Below the pieces are notes generated by a model. It did no database searches. It was not told where the DNA came from and saw only the letters and a list, made by a program, of their open reading frames with translations. Made by a program: the position numbers and the translations under genes. DNA of 64,000 nt, from NCBI RefSeq assembly GCF_029227915.1, contig NC_079880.1, positions 9,267,501 through 9,331,500 of the forward strand. Reading direction: 5' to 3'. Positions within the stretch are counted from its first letter, which is position 1. Each line of letters begins with the position of its first letter. Source of the DNA: Hydractinia symbiolongicarpus (Eukaryota; Cnidaria; Hydrozoa; Anthoathecata; Hydractiniidae). This document shows positions 34,106-46,149 of this stretch, one piece after another.

Positions 34106-35019
34106 AGGCGGTGATACACGATTCAATTATTCTAATTCGATTAATTGGATCGTGTATTATTTGAAAATCGTATGATTTCGGCATGCTCAGACTTGTCGAA
34201 TTCGATTTTTAAAAAGTCGGACTGGTTTCAACTATTTCGATTAATCGAAAGGTTTTTAGCCAATCAAAATGCTTAAAATCTGTACATCAAATGTGCGTTA
34301 AAAAATGTGAGTTAAAAAAAATAAACATTAGTAGAGGAACTTTAAAAACATTATGTCGTCAAAAAAGGATAACTAACTTAACATCTACTGACCGATTGAG
34401 ACCAATCCATGAGCAATACTTTATGCTTTGATTTATTCCTTCTGCTCTACTTAGTCTCAATTTTGTTCATTTGCTCGATTGTTTTTATTTCTTAAGCCCG
34501 TCGATTAATAAATATATTTAATATATGTATATTTTTTTTATTATATATTTTGGTGTATAATTTTCATTTTCATATGTTCTGGTCTTAATTCTCCGTCAGA
34601 ATCTATTATATCGATGTCTTTCAATCCTTCGCCACTTTAATTCTGCTAATCTTGTCTACAGTTTTACAGTGTCTTTTTTTTTTATAGAATAACTTATTTC
34701 TTTATTTAAATATTATTATTATTTTAATAGGACGAATAGCCATTGTAAAATATGGAAGTGCCTGAAAGACAGTTAATAAAATAAAAAAAAAATAAAATAA
34801 ATAAGGATAAAACGGAGAAGTAACAAATAACACACTTTTAACGTCTCAAAATTTTAGTTGTTGTAATAATAACTGTAACTGCAGCGAGTTCAACTCTGTC
34901 TTCGCTCTCTAAAGACATTTTATCGAAAGGAAATTATCAATAATATATCCAGTTTTTAATAATGTTCAATATAATTTCGATAAATCGAATTCGATTAATT
35001 GGATCGTGAATCACCGCCT
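34106..35019. mobile_element. 914-bp MITE, PIF/Harbinger-type (TTA target duplication)
   Basis: The left end AGGCGGTGATACACGAT and the right end ATCGTGAATCACCGCCT are inverted repeats with one mismatch. Similarity continues inward through GATTAATTGGATCGTG-like sequence. The element is flanked by direct TTA on both sides (34103-34105 and 35020-35022). A 3-bp TWA duplication is typical of PIF/Harbinger. No transposase inside, so non-autonomous. Confidence 0.8.
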
Positions 35020-35439
35020 TTATAGGAAATGATCTGTTAAAAATACCAGTTTTGTTTACATTCAAGTATCTATAATTAAAATCAGTATTTTTACACATTA
35101 GCCAAACGGGAGGCTAAATTAAAAAAAACAATGGAATATATTTTTCCTTATTGTGATGGTCACGGGTCAATACGCCCAAAATAACGGATCAAAAAAGGTT
35201 AAAGATCAAAATAACAAATTATGTTGAACACCATGTGACGGATTATTTCTGTTATTTTTATACTACTGAACCTTTCTTTATTTTATTTGACCATTAATTA
35301 TGGTTCTTATGTTGTTATACGAGAAAGTGTTTTAAAACTGCACGACATTTAATGTTATGCCTGCTGTATGCTAAAATGATGTTGTCTGTTTACTTTGCCA
35401 ATTATTCAATTTTTTTTATAGAAAAATGATGTACAACGG

Positions 35440-35760
35440 GATGTTAAAAAATTAAAGAGTGGACCGATTAATAACAGCACGTAGGAAAATGAAGTGGAGG
35501 AAACTTTGCCGAATGAAAATAATGAGGATCACACGCCAACGGCGAGCTAGCTGAAGCAAAGTCGCAATCAACACCAATACCAAAATCTAGTGATGGCAAA
35601 GGGAAAGGAAAAAGAAAAAGATGGGGATGGAGATGGAGTGATGAAATAGTTGTTTACATAATTATGCGTTTCTCAAAGTTGAAAACAGAAAGCGAATTTC
35701 CAGGAAAATATTTTGAACTTGCGCGAAAATTAATACTCAAATGGATTTTTTTTAAATACG
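35440..35760 (+). pseudogene. Decayed Myb/SANT-like transposon protein fragment
   Basis: An open stretch reads KGKGKRKRWGWRWSDEIVVY and continues to 'SEFPGKYFELARK'. The W-S-D-E-I/V and downstream 'F-x-G-K-x-F-E' pattern resembles the Myb/SANT-like accessory protein of Harbinger transposons. Stops occur upstream and downstream. Inference from motif only. Confidence 0.35.
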
Positions 35761-36833
35761 TGCGAGAATTAGTACGAATAAGGTAATATCAAGTTACGTC
35801 TGTACCTTCATGCTGTGGGTTAAGGGACGCAAGCGTTTAGGTTAGTTAGTTTAGGTTCGTACCCCCAAATCTCAGGACAAACGTATCTTGATGTATTTTA
35901 ATCCTTTCAAGGATGCTGATCACGATTTTGAATGTAACCAAAGCTCAAAACCCACATTTTTTAAACATTTTGACAGAACGTGTCTCTTTTCTACTCTTTA
36001 TCGTTCACTTCCGTCCTTTTTACTTTGCTGTGCGTCGATGCTCTGTTGAAAACGCTAGCTTGTTTGAAAAAATGCACAATGGCAAAGATATTTTGCTCAA
36101 TATCCTTCCCAGTGTAATTTTTGATATTCGATACCAGACATCAAAAAAGGTTGTATTTTGCCAACAAGCCATGCGATTATATTTCCTGTATTTTGTAAAT
36201 TTGCTTTACAATTATCTCGTGTAATAGTAGAAATAGTCAAGAAACATATCACCATAAAAAATATTATATAAGTTTTCTGTAGCGTATTCCATTCAAACAG
36301 CGACAGCAATATTCTCTCACACAAATCATCATATGACACAAATTAGGCTAGTTAAGTTGAAAGGCTAGCTAAGTTTGAAACTTTTGTTTTGGCTAGCAAC
36401 GTAACAAAAGCAAATTTAGGATAAATTTTTTCGGAATAATTCAGTTAAGCTAAGAGTACACTTTAATTTTCAGTGTACAAATTGAATAAAATGTAGTAAC
36501 TTTACTTCGCAAATTTTCGCCGCTTCTGGCCTGTTTAAAACAATTTTTTGATTCCTAGCCGCCTAAGAACAAGAACGAAATTAAAAAGCCTTCACGGAAC
36601 TCGCGTGATTAGGTTTGTTTACCAGACAACTATATATCTATCTTGGTATGGAATTATCACACCGTTTGTTACAGTCCCTTCAATTTCAAAAGTAAAACCA
36701 TAAAAGGCGAGGTAAAAAGTAAAGGTTTTCTTAGTCAAAAATGTAGGACAAATTTAAAACATTTTAGGGTCTTGTAAATCGCTTAAACATATTTAAGGTT
36801 TCGACTACTTATAAAAAAAAGTATTTAATGACT

Positions 36834-37019
36834 GACTGGTACCCTTGTGGTAGAACGTTTGCTTCCATGACGGAAGGTCTTGGTTCGAACCTTCTTGCCG
36901 GAGATAAAAGCACGGGAATAGGTTTACTATTTTAGGTGGTTGCCTGGTTTGGTACTTGCTGAGTTTATTGGAACTAAAGAGGTTATTCTGCGTAAATAAA
37001 TCCAATAAATAAATTTTTT
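36834..37019 (+). mobile_element. tRNA-derived SINE, near full length
   Basis: Head with A-box-like GGTACCCTTGTGGTAGAACG and B-box GGTTCGAACCTT, body with TAGGTGGTTGCCTGG shared with the copy near 29.5 kb, and an (AATA)n-like tail at about 36995-37015. This is the best preserved SINE in the window, about 185 bp. Confidence 0.7.
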
Positions 37020-37227
37020 AATATTATTGTTAAATGACAGAACTCCCAAAAGGTTTTAAGAAGCGTGAAACTGAAAGATATCTTTTGTAAATTGAACCTT
37101 TATAAACAACCCATAACTAGAACAAATATACAATCAGTCGGTAGCTTGAGAATTGGCGGTAAAAGGGACGACAAAATAGTTCATTATAATGTAAATTTTA
37201 CTTAGTAAAATATTATAAATATGCAAA

Positions 37228-37408
37228 TCTCTGTAATAATAGCCGTATTTTGTCTGTGTGTCCGCAAAATCCGCGTCCCGTAACGGAAACACGAAATTTT
37301 TAAAATGCGCACCAATACCAAATGCGGTATATTTTTGTCCACTTTGTTGCAACAGGTTAATTTAAATGACGGGCGACCCCGTGGATTTTTCCACGGGCTG
37401 ACGACTAG
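37228..37408 (+). mobile_element. Short Helitron-like element, first of a tandem pair
   Basis: It starts TCTCTGTAATAATA after an A and ends CTAG before a T. Just inside the 3' end is a perfect hairpin, CCCGTGGA-TTTT-TCCACGGG, eight base pairs. The 5' TC, 3' hairpin plus CTRR and A/T target are hallmarks of Helitrons. At 181 bp it is strongly deleted and non-coding. Confidence 0.7.
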
Positions 37409-37533
37409 TTTCTTTAATAATATTCGTTGTCTGTCTGTCTGTCCGCGAAAGACTCGTCCTGTAACGGAAACACGAAATGCGAAATATAAAAGACGGGCGA
37501 CGCTGTTGATTTTTTCCAAGGGTTAAAGACTAG
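37409..37533 (+). mobile_element. Short Helitron-like element, second of a tandem pair
   Basis: It starts directly at the CTAG of the preceding copy with TTTCTTTAATAATA, shares CTGTAACGGAAACACGAAAT and GACGGGCGAC with it, and ends GACTAG after a decayed hairpin (TTGATTTTTTCCAAGGG). Confidence 0.65.
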
Positions 37534-37559
37534 CAATATTATATTACCAGCATATGTCT

Positions 37560-39800
37560 GTCACACAAAATGGTACCGCAAGTACTTACAATTTATGCTT
37601 TTAGATAATCTGACTCATTTAATGCGCTCTCAATTTGGTGACGGTCAAAACCATTGTAAATTAAAAGACATTTTAATATTGACCAACACATCAGCATATA
37701 AGTATTATAGTGTGTAATGACTTTTTAGTAAAAATTGATACTTTCTTCAGAATCAGCACATTATGAGATAATGGCATAATAATTTTTTTTTTGCGTAACA
37801 CTAGGCAACTCAGCATAATCTTTTCTGCCAACAGGTTTTCGGAATAGTTTAGGGGGAAAAATTACGCGGACTGACTGGTTAATTCTATTGTTCTTTGCAT
37901 ATTTGGTCAATATCAGGCAAACCTTTATTTTGAGCGCGAATGACATCACTCAAACAAACAAATATAATTCTTGAATTATTCAAGAGGGTAAGACGTGACC
38001 ACGCTGACTCTGTGTTGATTTGTCGATTGTAATTCGGGATTTCTTATGAGGTGGGTTTGACTTTGTTTTAAGACAAACTGAATTTCATACCCTCGAAGAA
38101 TTTAGTTAACTAGGCTATCGCAACACAAACTTCTTAACGGTTTGAGCATTCGTTATCTAAAACGCTCACACAATTATGTCCTCTTTAACATTCTTTGCGA
38201 AAAATATTCTCCTACAACTTGTAGAGCAAACCGGAATAAATTTTTACCAAAAATAATGGGTTGCTGTTTATAAGAAAAAAGTCCATCCTGAATTCTTTAT
38301 GGAACCGTAAATTTTATACACAAGAATTTTCAGCTCTGTACTGGCTTATGCCAAATAAGCTGGTCATTCGTTAGCTTCCATCGAAATCTAGGCTAACTTG
38401 GCACCAGTATATTTATTCTTTTATTCACTATAAAAAATCTTGAAATCTTATAAAAAATGTGTTTGGTAAAAATTACAATGTGTTTGTGATAGTTCCCATT
38501 CTCTAACAGATTATGCTGAATAGTTGGAAGTATCAAGAAAATAGGAATTGTGCGCATTTTACAGACAAAATATCAAAGATTGGGTTGAAATTGCTGAAAA
38601 CACTATTTTTAAACATTAAGTTCAACCAGGCTCTAAAAGAAATACTTAATCTTAGGTTTTGTCTGGCGTGTATTTTGTTGAAAAAATGCTGAGAATGAAA
38701 CATTTTTGTATATCTTTACTCAATAAATCAGATATTAATCAATAAAACATAGAGATTCAACTTCTACATTTTCAACCAATGCAAGTAATTTCAAAAGAAT
38801 TCTAATACTGTGGAAGTTGTTACAGAAATTTAACTTTGAAACAAAACATGTGCACTTCAAACAAACAAGATCGAAGATATCATAAAGAAAGAATGCTTCG
38901 AAGACACTGTTTCCTATTTTCAGGATTCTGTGATAAACAAAGGTCTTGTCATTGAAATAACTAAGCTAAGTATTTTATACAAGACCACACAATTAAATAA
39001 GAACACTCCAGTTAGGGGAGTAGAAAATTAGTCCATAATAGCATAGTTAATTAATAGATTTCAAGAAGAAATTGAATTTTTCCAGAAACAGAATGGAATT
39101 ACAGAGATATTATACAGCGATTTACCACCTACGAAGGAGAAACACTTTTACAACGTATGATGAGAAAGTACGTAACGCAGCAATGGAAGTTAGGAAAAAG
39201 TATTACACTGCGAGAGTTTATATTTTTCATGGCCACCACCTGCACATGAAGTCCCTCTGAGTAGTGTTGTATTTTCTGAGCTTTTGAAGTTCTTCTCAAG
39301 GAATTGTACCAAACTACCGAATTTACGGCTGATTTGGCTTCAGCAAACACAGAGCAGAAAATCCTGGTCTGTAAAATATCTAGTCTTTAAAATGCACATT
39401 ACAACAATATTTTAAGGCAAACATCAATTTTTGAAATTTCAGACATTCCCTAATATGGTCACATAAGTTTTTCCCTTTGATATGCATGGTTGACTCCCTC
39501 TGACTCCTTGACTACTGTTGCAGAAGATTAATTGCAAATTCGCTAAAAACATTTCACAGCCTACATTTCAACATGTATATTTTGACGATACAGGCCCTAC
39601 GACACCCGGGGCTGGGGAAGGGAAGGGTTATTTTCTAGCAAATGCGTGAGAAAATGACTAAATTAGACCATGATTTAATTCCCCCAGTTCAAAAACTGTG
39701 TCGCAGCGTCTGCATTAAATACCTATCACTACAATATTTCTTGAGTAAACAATTGATGCAACTTCATTTCATTCACAGATCATACTATACATGATTCGTA
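37560..39800. other. AT-rich stretch, no supported gene
   Basis: Short open segments (for example 39072-39260 on + and 39129-39350 on -) show no domain or splice support. It is the 3' flank of the receptor gene. Confidence 0.3.
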
Positions 39801-39834
39801 GGTACGATTACTATGTATTGTTTGAAAAGAAAGG

Positions 39835-40782
39835 TTACATGTTAACTGGTTCTCCACAGGTAATCTCGTTTTTAGGTTCACAATTTAGAGATAAAATAGG
39901 GTTAGCCGACTTTGAGCCCTTAAACGAGTTTCTTTTCTGGCTCTTATCGCTCTTTAGCAACACCTGAATTTCACTGCGAAGTTCTTCTTGTGTCCAACCC
40001 ATCACAACTGGATTCGCGCATGCGTAAATGAATATTGAAAAGGGCGTTAAATACGAAAACAACGGATCGAAAAAGTACGCTAACACTTCAAAGAGTTTTA
40101 TCAGAATCTGAAATGACACAATCCAGTAACTGAGTTTTATCGTATCGTGTATTGACTTCTTTACTTCCTTTAGAGATTTTATGTCAAGTAAAGGATCACT
40201 GAATAAAAGTTTTCCCGACGATATATCTGATAGCTGCTTTTCTCTTCTGGCAATTGTTGCTCTGCAAATAAAAGTTGAACAAAGAGCCACGACGAATCGT
40301 AAAATAATATCGAGAGCAAGTTTTCCTTTTCGATATTTCATACCAAAAGAATATGAAGTCTTCTCAAGATAAAACATGCTTAATATGATCACTGTTATAA
40401 TCCATAAAACATAAGAAAGGTATTTCAATTGGCGCTGCAATAAGACAGTTGAACAGTTCAAACAACGCGTAACAGCGATGTAGCGATCAATCGATAACAA
40501 CAGCGTTGCCAATAGCGAAATAGTATTACCTATAGTTTGAAGCAGTCGAAACACTTCAACTCCATGATTTCCGTGGGAATTGCCATCATATTGAGTAAAA
40601 ATACCTGCAATGGAGATGCTAGTCACTATATTTGCCATTGCTACATGTGAAATAATGTAGTAACGCGAACCACGTAATTTTTCTCTTCTTTTGATTAAGT
40701 AAACCAGGACAACTTGAATGGGCAAAACAAATATGAACAAAATAATTAACACAATAATTATTATCGTTGTTAAAAATGTCAT
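39835..40782 (-). CDS. Seven-transmembrane class A-like G protein-coupled receptor, intronless
   Basis: A single open frame of 315 residues. Membrane segments fall at about 3-31, 41-62, 78-104, 121-139, 156-177, 214-237 and 242-262. SIDRYIAV (97-104) gives the DRY motif at the end of TM3, the G-protein contact. TM7 has ANPVVM, a form of NPxxY that has lost the Tyr. The extracellular N-terminus is almost absent (two residues before TM1). The usual TM3 Cys for the conserved disulfide is not seen (VEVFRLLQTIGN at that place). The cytoplasmic tail is about 50 residues, rich in Lys and Ser. Ligand unknown; single-exon orphan receptors of this kind are abundant in cnidarians. It could also be a recently retroposed copy, but the frame is intact. 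Confidence 0.85.
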   Translation of the reverse strand: MTFLTTIIIIVLIILFIFVLPIQVVLVYLIKRREKLRGSRYYIISHVAMANIVTSISIAGIFTQYDGNSHGNHGVEVFRLLQTIGNTISLLATLLLSIDRYIAVTRCLNCSTVLLQRQLKYLSYVLWIITVIILSMFYLEKTSYSFGMKYRKGKLALDIILRFVVALCSTFICRATIARREKQLSDISSGKLLFSDPLLDIKSLKEVKKSIHDTIKLSYWIVSFQILIKLFEVLAYFFDPLFSYLTPFSIFIYACANPVVMGWTQEELRSEIQVLLKSDKSQKRNSFKGSKSANPILSLNCEPKNEITCGEPVNM

Positions 40783-41037
40783 TTTGCTTTCTAAAAACGG
40801 TTTTTAAAAAACTATTCAGAAAGCTAACAAAAAATTGGATTCTGTTCAGCGTTGTGTAATTTTTTTTGATGTGATAACGAGTTTAATTGTAATTGTTATC
40901 AGTTCGCGAATGCAAAAACTCCGAACAACATTTCTGACGGCCGCCAAACACAAAAAGATTTTTTAATTATTTCTGAACAACATTTAATAATTAATTTGTG
41001 CATTTGTTGTTGTATAAGTTTCTTTCGTGATAAATAA

Positions 41038-41326
41038 AGGGGGATTTTCACGAAGCGAATTGAACGGCGAATTCGATGGCGAATTCGCTTTTTAATTTTC
41101 ACGACAAAATAAATTAGGCGCCAAAGTCATTGTTTACATTAGTTAACCGCGTTCTGATTGGTCAAAAACTAGCAGCGAAACCTTTAGCCGCGAAAAAGTA
41201 GGAACTGTTTCTACTTTCCAGCGAAACGAATAGTTCGATGCAAAATCACAATAAACAAAACTGCGCATGTTCAGATACAATTCGCCGTCGAATTCGCCGT
41301 TCAAATCGCTTCGTGAAAATCCCCCT
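41038..41326. mobile_element. 289-bp MITE, PIF/Harbinger-type (TAA target duplication)
   Basis: Near-perfect terminal inverted repeats, AGGGGGATTTTCACGAAGCG and its reverse complement, extend about 50 bp inward through AACGGCGAATTCGA. Flanked by TAA at 41035-41037 and 41327-41329. No coding capacity. It lies about 250 bp upstream of the receptor start codon. Confidence 0.88.
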
Positions 41327-41399
41327 TAATGATAATAACTGCTTAAAGATTTACGAGCGGTAAAGGTTTTTTATATGCTATCCATCACAGAGAAGATAT

Positions 41400-44300
41400 T
41401 ACTCTCTCGGTACACCAGATTCCTGACAATGTCTTTAATACACGTTATAAACAAATCAATATTGTCTATGCCCGCTGAAAAATGTCAAAAAATTCAGCCT
41501 GGAATATTGCACTGCCGGAAAAAAATAAAGTGAGCCTAAAAGGAAACATTAAGTTTCGACCATTAACGTTTCTATGGCTTTGGTGCTTTATTGAAGCCTA
41601 TGCTTGATGTTTTGCCGCAGGTATAGAGTTTTGGATTGGTAAGAAAATATCTCCCAAGTGAGGCTTTACGAAACAATCCAAATGTGAAAAGTAAATGCTT
41701 TTTCAAAAATTAATCTTCTTCATAAGTCAATGAAGACGGCAAATAAGACAAGCTTGCCATCAGTGGACGAGTGTAACGATGACTTTAATAAAAAGTTTCC
41801 CTTGCATTTTTATTTCTAAAAAAAGTGTTTGTTTTGATTTTAGAAAAACCTGATTGGCTTATAACACCGCTAAACTGATTTCGTCGGTTTAAAAACAGTG
41901 TAAAAAGAATTCATCCCTTACTAATTTAACTAACCCTATTAAGGCTGGGGGAATGGGTGGTGGTGTTGGAAAAAGGAGCAGGAGGAAAAATGCCATACCC
42001 CAGGGGTTTTCGTCTGCAACTTCTAATTGCTTTACAAATTCACTTTAAACTTGTAATAATTCAAGAAAACTAGCTATAGTTACCACTAATGCGCCCCGAA
42101 TTGCTAACAACGATTTAAAAAATACGAATTTAGAACGGGATCGAAATTTAAAATGGAAAATGGCGGATGTTTCATGTAACTGCGTGATAACGGTTATGAT
42201 AACAGAAATGCAGAACGGAATCGAATAGAGACTTGTGGATAAGCCTATTGCCCGGGGGGAAAATTATAAATAAGAAGCCCTGCGGCTTAAAGATTTCTGT
42301 CATTAGCCTGGAAGATTCTGAAATTTGAAGTATAGACTTTGAAAACGGAGAAGAATGAAGTAAACAAATCATAAGTATTCTAATTCTCAATTATTATTGT
42401 CACTAACCTAAAATAAAACGTAATAAATAAAAACTAAGAAATAATTTTTTTACATATATATAGTATATATTCTAAAAACTTTAACTGGATATTTTTATAA
42501 CTGATCAGAAAAATTCTTGAAATTCTAGGATACAAGATATTGTTATGTATAAACTTGACATTCGAATATAATAACTTCTGAACAAGTTTAATTTTAATGA
42601 ATTATTACTCAATAGTTTACCAATAAAATCCTTTAAAATTTACTCTCTTGTTGAAAATTTTTCGAAAATGCTGATCGTGCATGGTTTGATAACAGTTGAT
42701 CTGAAAAAGAAAGTACATTTAAAAATAAGAAACAAGAATACAATTTTATAACGAACTGAATTGGTTGTGTATTTATCGTCTCACTCTTTGATTTAAAGAG
42801 AGAGAATTTATTAAAAAGATACAAATCAATGCCATGTGATGCACAAGTATATTATATATATAAATGTATGTATATAAATTTAATCAAGCTGGCTTTGACA
42901 TCATTGTTAAACAAGTAACCTATTAAGTTGGCGATACATGATTTTCAAACCTTTGGCAATACAGGATTTATTTTGTCGAAATCGATTAATTAAATTGAAC
43001 AAATTTGATCGTTTATTATGCTTTTTTGATTTTGAGAATTTGCAAGTTGAAACAAAAAAATTGATAAATCGATGGTCCTTTTCGTGAGATCTTTAAAAAT
43101 CAAGTCTTATTTTGTGATACTTTAGGTTAGTTCAAGAACTTTTTTAAGAAAACTAGGGTAATTTTTTGCTACACAATATCTGGCTATTAGACAATTAAGG
43201 AGAACTGATAATTAGTCTCTAACAAAATGGTTAGCCGATTCAGAATAATTATATATAGTACAGTATAATGAGCCGCTCATACAGCTAATTATACGATAGA
43301 AATTTTGGGGGCTTAAATTACCACACATTTCTTCGTCATCAATCTCCCCATAGCCATCAAAGTTGTGCTTCAATTAAAATTAAAAATCGGAACAAGAAAC
43401 GTTTGTGCCAAGAAGATAATAATTTTATTGTAGCAGTATGCCATATTATTTAACAATACACTATTCTGATTACAAGTAAAAACATGGAAAAGTGAAGAAC
43501 ACAAAGAAGCCTGTAACGACAATTATGCTGTTTGTAGCGTATTGTTATGCTGCAACGGCTAACTATCATGTTATTGGCTAATTACAAGTTCACCTTGACT
43601 GTTCAGTGCAAGCAACAATAAAGTTTTGTCAGGCTTCAACAACTTTCAGCCTCACAAAGGTTCCTTTGGAAGTTATTGTAGCAACATTTTTCTCAAAAGA
43701 ACAGGAGTCGGGTATCCAGCCCCTCATGATAAAAGAGGGTGCCGATAAGCTGCAAACGCCCGTATATAACAGGGTGAGTTTGTCAGTTTTATAAATTAAA
43801 TTAACGGTTGTCCTCTGAAACTGCACACACTTTTACCTTACCCTTATTCCTTGTAACAGACAATGCGGACAACTGTTGGAAGAAGGCGCTTTTTTCAGGC
43901 ATCTTTGTGGTTGTACGAGTTTTTTCCAGACAATAATTGAATTTTTTCAAAACCCCGAACTCGCCCTAACTTTTTACGGCGTATGCGGCTTATCAGCACC
44001 CTTGTTCATAAAATTATGCAAAGCAGGACAAAGGATTTTTAATGGTAATTAAAGCACTATTATTTGTAGCTAACTAGCTGGCTAGCTTGATATATAGCTA
44101 GCTAGTAAAAGCAATTTTAAAAGAATTTAAAAATAGTATTTAGCTCCCTAGCTACATCAGTAAAATTACTACAACAAGCCAGATCAGGAAGGCAAGACCA
44201 ACAAAATGTAAGCAGTGTTAGTCATGGACGTAAATACACGAAATGTTCTGTTCTTAATTGACCCTTTTATCGCAGTCAAATCTTTAGAGTTAATTGACAT

Positions 44301-46080
44301 CATAATGTACTTTAACAACAAATAACAACCATAGCATGGAACATCCTTCTTCACAAAAGGGCAAGTATTGACATACCGGCACAAGAAAACTTCCCAGTTA
44401 TAAAATTCGATGCATTTATAAATTGCGGCCTTTAGATTAACGCCTGGAACCCTCCTAAGTTTAATTTCATATAAGACACAAGTAATCCTTCTACTTACTT
44501 AACATGGTTCAGACAAAAGCAAATCTATTCTTGAAGATATATTTACATGGGCTGCACCGACATTTACGCACATTAAACGAGGCAAACGTAGCTTCATATT
44601 ACAAAGCTCGATATTAGCATAACAAAAGAATCTCGATTAACATTTTTTATCGCATTTAAATCTTTAGACACAACAAGGACACTGCGACAAAAAATGTCTT
44701 ACTCAATGAGTGTTTTTTTTGTCTTGGTCGTACCAAACACATAGGTTGTGTTATATCAGAGCCTGGGTGGAAGATCGAGCAAAAGTCCCCCGCGAAGTAG
44801 AGAGTGGAAAAAAATTCTGCCATACACAACACAAACACTATATACCCGCTGTCCACTAAATGTGCGCCCCTTCGGCGGGGTGCAATAAAAATAAATAAAT
44901 TACGCCATCAACTGGTGGCCAACTACGCCCTTTATCGTCAGACGTGAAATGTGAAAACCTATATTTTCTTTTCTTAATTACAACGACGACAATTTTGGTT
45001 ATTTTAACACTGAATAATGCCGATGCAAATAATTCCTACTGTTTCCTTTCAATTTGCAACTTTCACAAACACTTTTTACACCCAATCACACATTTTCACG
45101 CCATGAGACGTAAATAGCCCCATCTGGCTATTGTCTCATCTCTGTCTTATCTTTGGGTTTCAATGTTATGGCAGCTTTAAGGTGTATATTTCAATATTTG
45201 AAAACTTGTAGTACTTAAATTGTTATTTGTTTATTCTTGAGCCCTAATCAAAATCTGATGACATTGTCTTTAAAAAAAGTGTAACACAATTTGACCATTT
45301 AAAACCTTCCTGGTGGTTGGGCATGTTTAGTAAATTTAGGTACTTGCATATCAAATTTCCTTTTTCAACAACGTGACAACATTTGAGTACCAAGCAGTCC
45401 TCTCTCTTGATAATTTTTATTACGAAACATAATGTTGCACTTCAAAATCTTTAAATCTGCTATTGCCTTTCATAATTTATACTCGTACTTGTCAGGTGAC
45501 GAGTTGTAGAAGCGATTTTACTTGGAATGTATTCGTCGTTAGCCAGCTACCTAATTGTTAAAAACTGCTAGAGGAAATACAACATAACATGATTATTTTG
45601 TCGCTGTGTTGCTTCATGTTTTTGGAAAAACCGCCTTTTTCTTGTTAATCAGAATCAGAAAAAAAGCGTTGACCTTACACTTAAAAACATATCCTATTTG
45701 GTTTTCGTAGTAGAATCGTTTGCAGAATATAATATTTGCCGCCTTTCTTACGAATGAAACTAATCTTAAATCCTTGTATATAATATTTGAACGTCAAGGG
45801 TTGTCTCCATTTGACTGCATTTTCTGCTAAAGCGCAAAAAAGCTTCCTTTAAAAGTCTGTAATAAAAACAGCATAGCTCTTATGCATAATAACTCACAAG
45901 TGTTAGGTATTATTAGCCAATAGCATTGTCGCACGTTGGATGCAGTCCTTGGATAAAATGCCTTTGTAGTGAGTTGTTCACTTATACATAAAAGACGGGC
46001 ATGAATTCTATCGGTTAAACTGAGTTTCCCAGGGCTTATTTCTCCTCCCAGAGTTTTTGAATAAAATAACGAATTTTACC
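41400..46080. other. AT-rich stretch, no supported gene
   Basis: No gene is supported. A few segments look transposon-derived: 42930-43090 faintly resembles the 34.1-kb MITE end (GGCGATACATGATT). 43606-43794 (+) is an open stretch with coding-like composition (TFSLTKVPLEVIVATFF) but no recognised family. 44060-44110 holds repeated GCTAGCTA palindromes. Confidence 0.35.
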
Positions 46081-46149
46081 AATAACAATGGCGTTATACT
46101 TTTTGTGTCACCAAGCAAACGGGCATGAAAGCTTGTTAGCATTTCAGAA

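Noticed and set aside
44640-44880. Minus-strand 66-codon ORF and GC-rich 'CCCCTTCGGCGGGG' segment
   Set aside because: The GGGGC/GCCCC-like hairpin is short and the ORF has no family; it may be a repeat end, but nothing supports a named feature.
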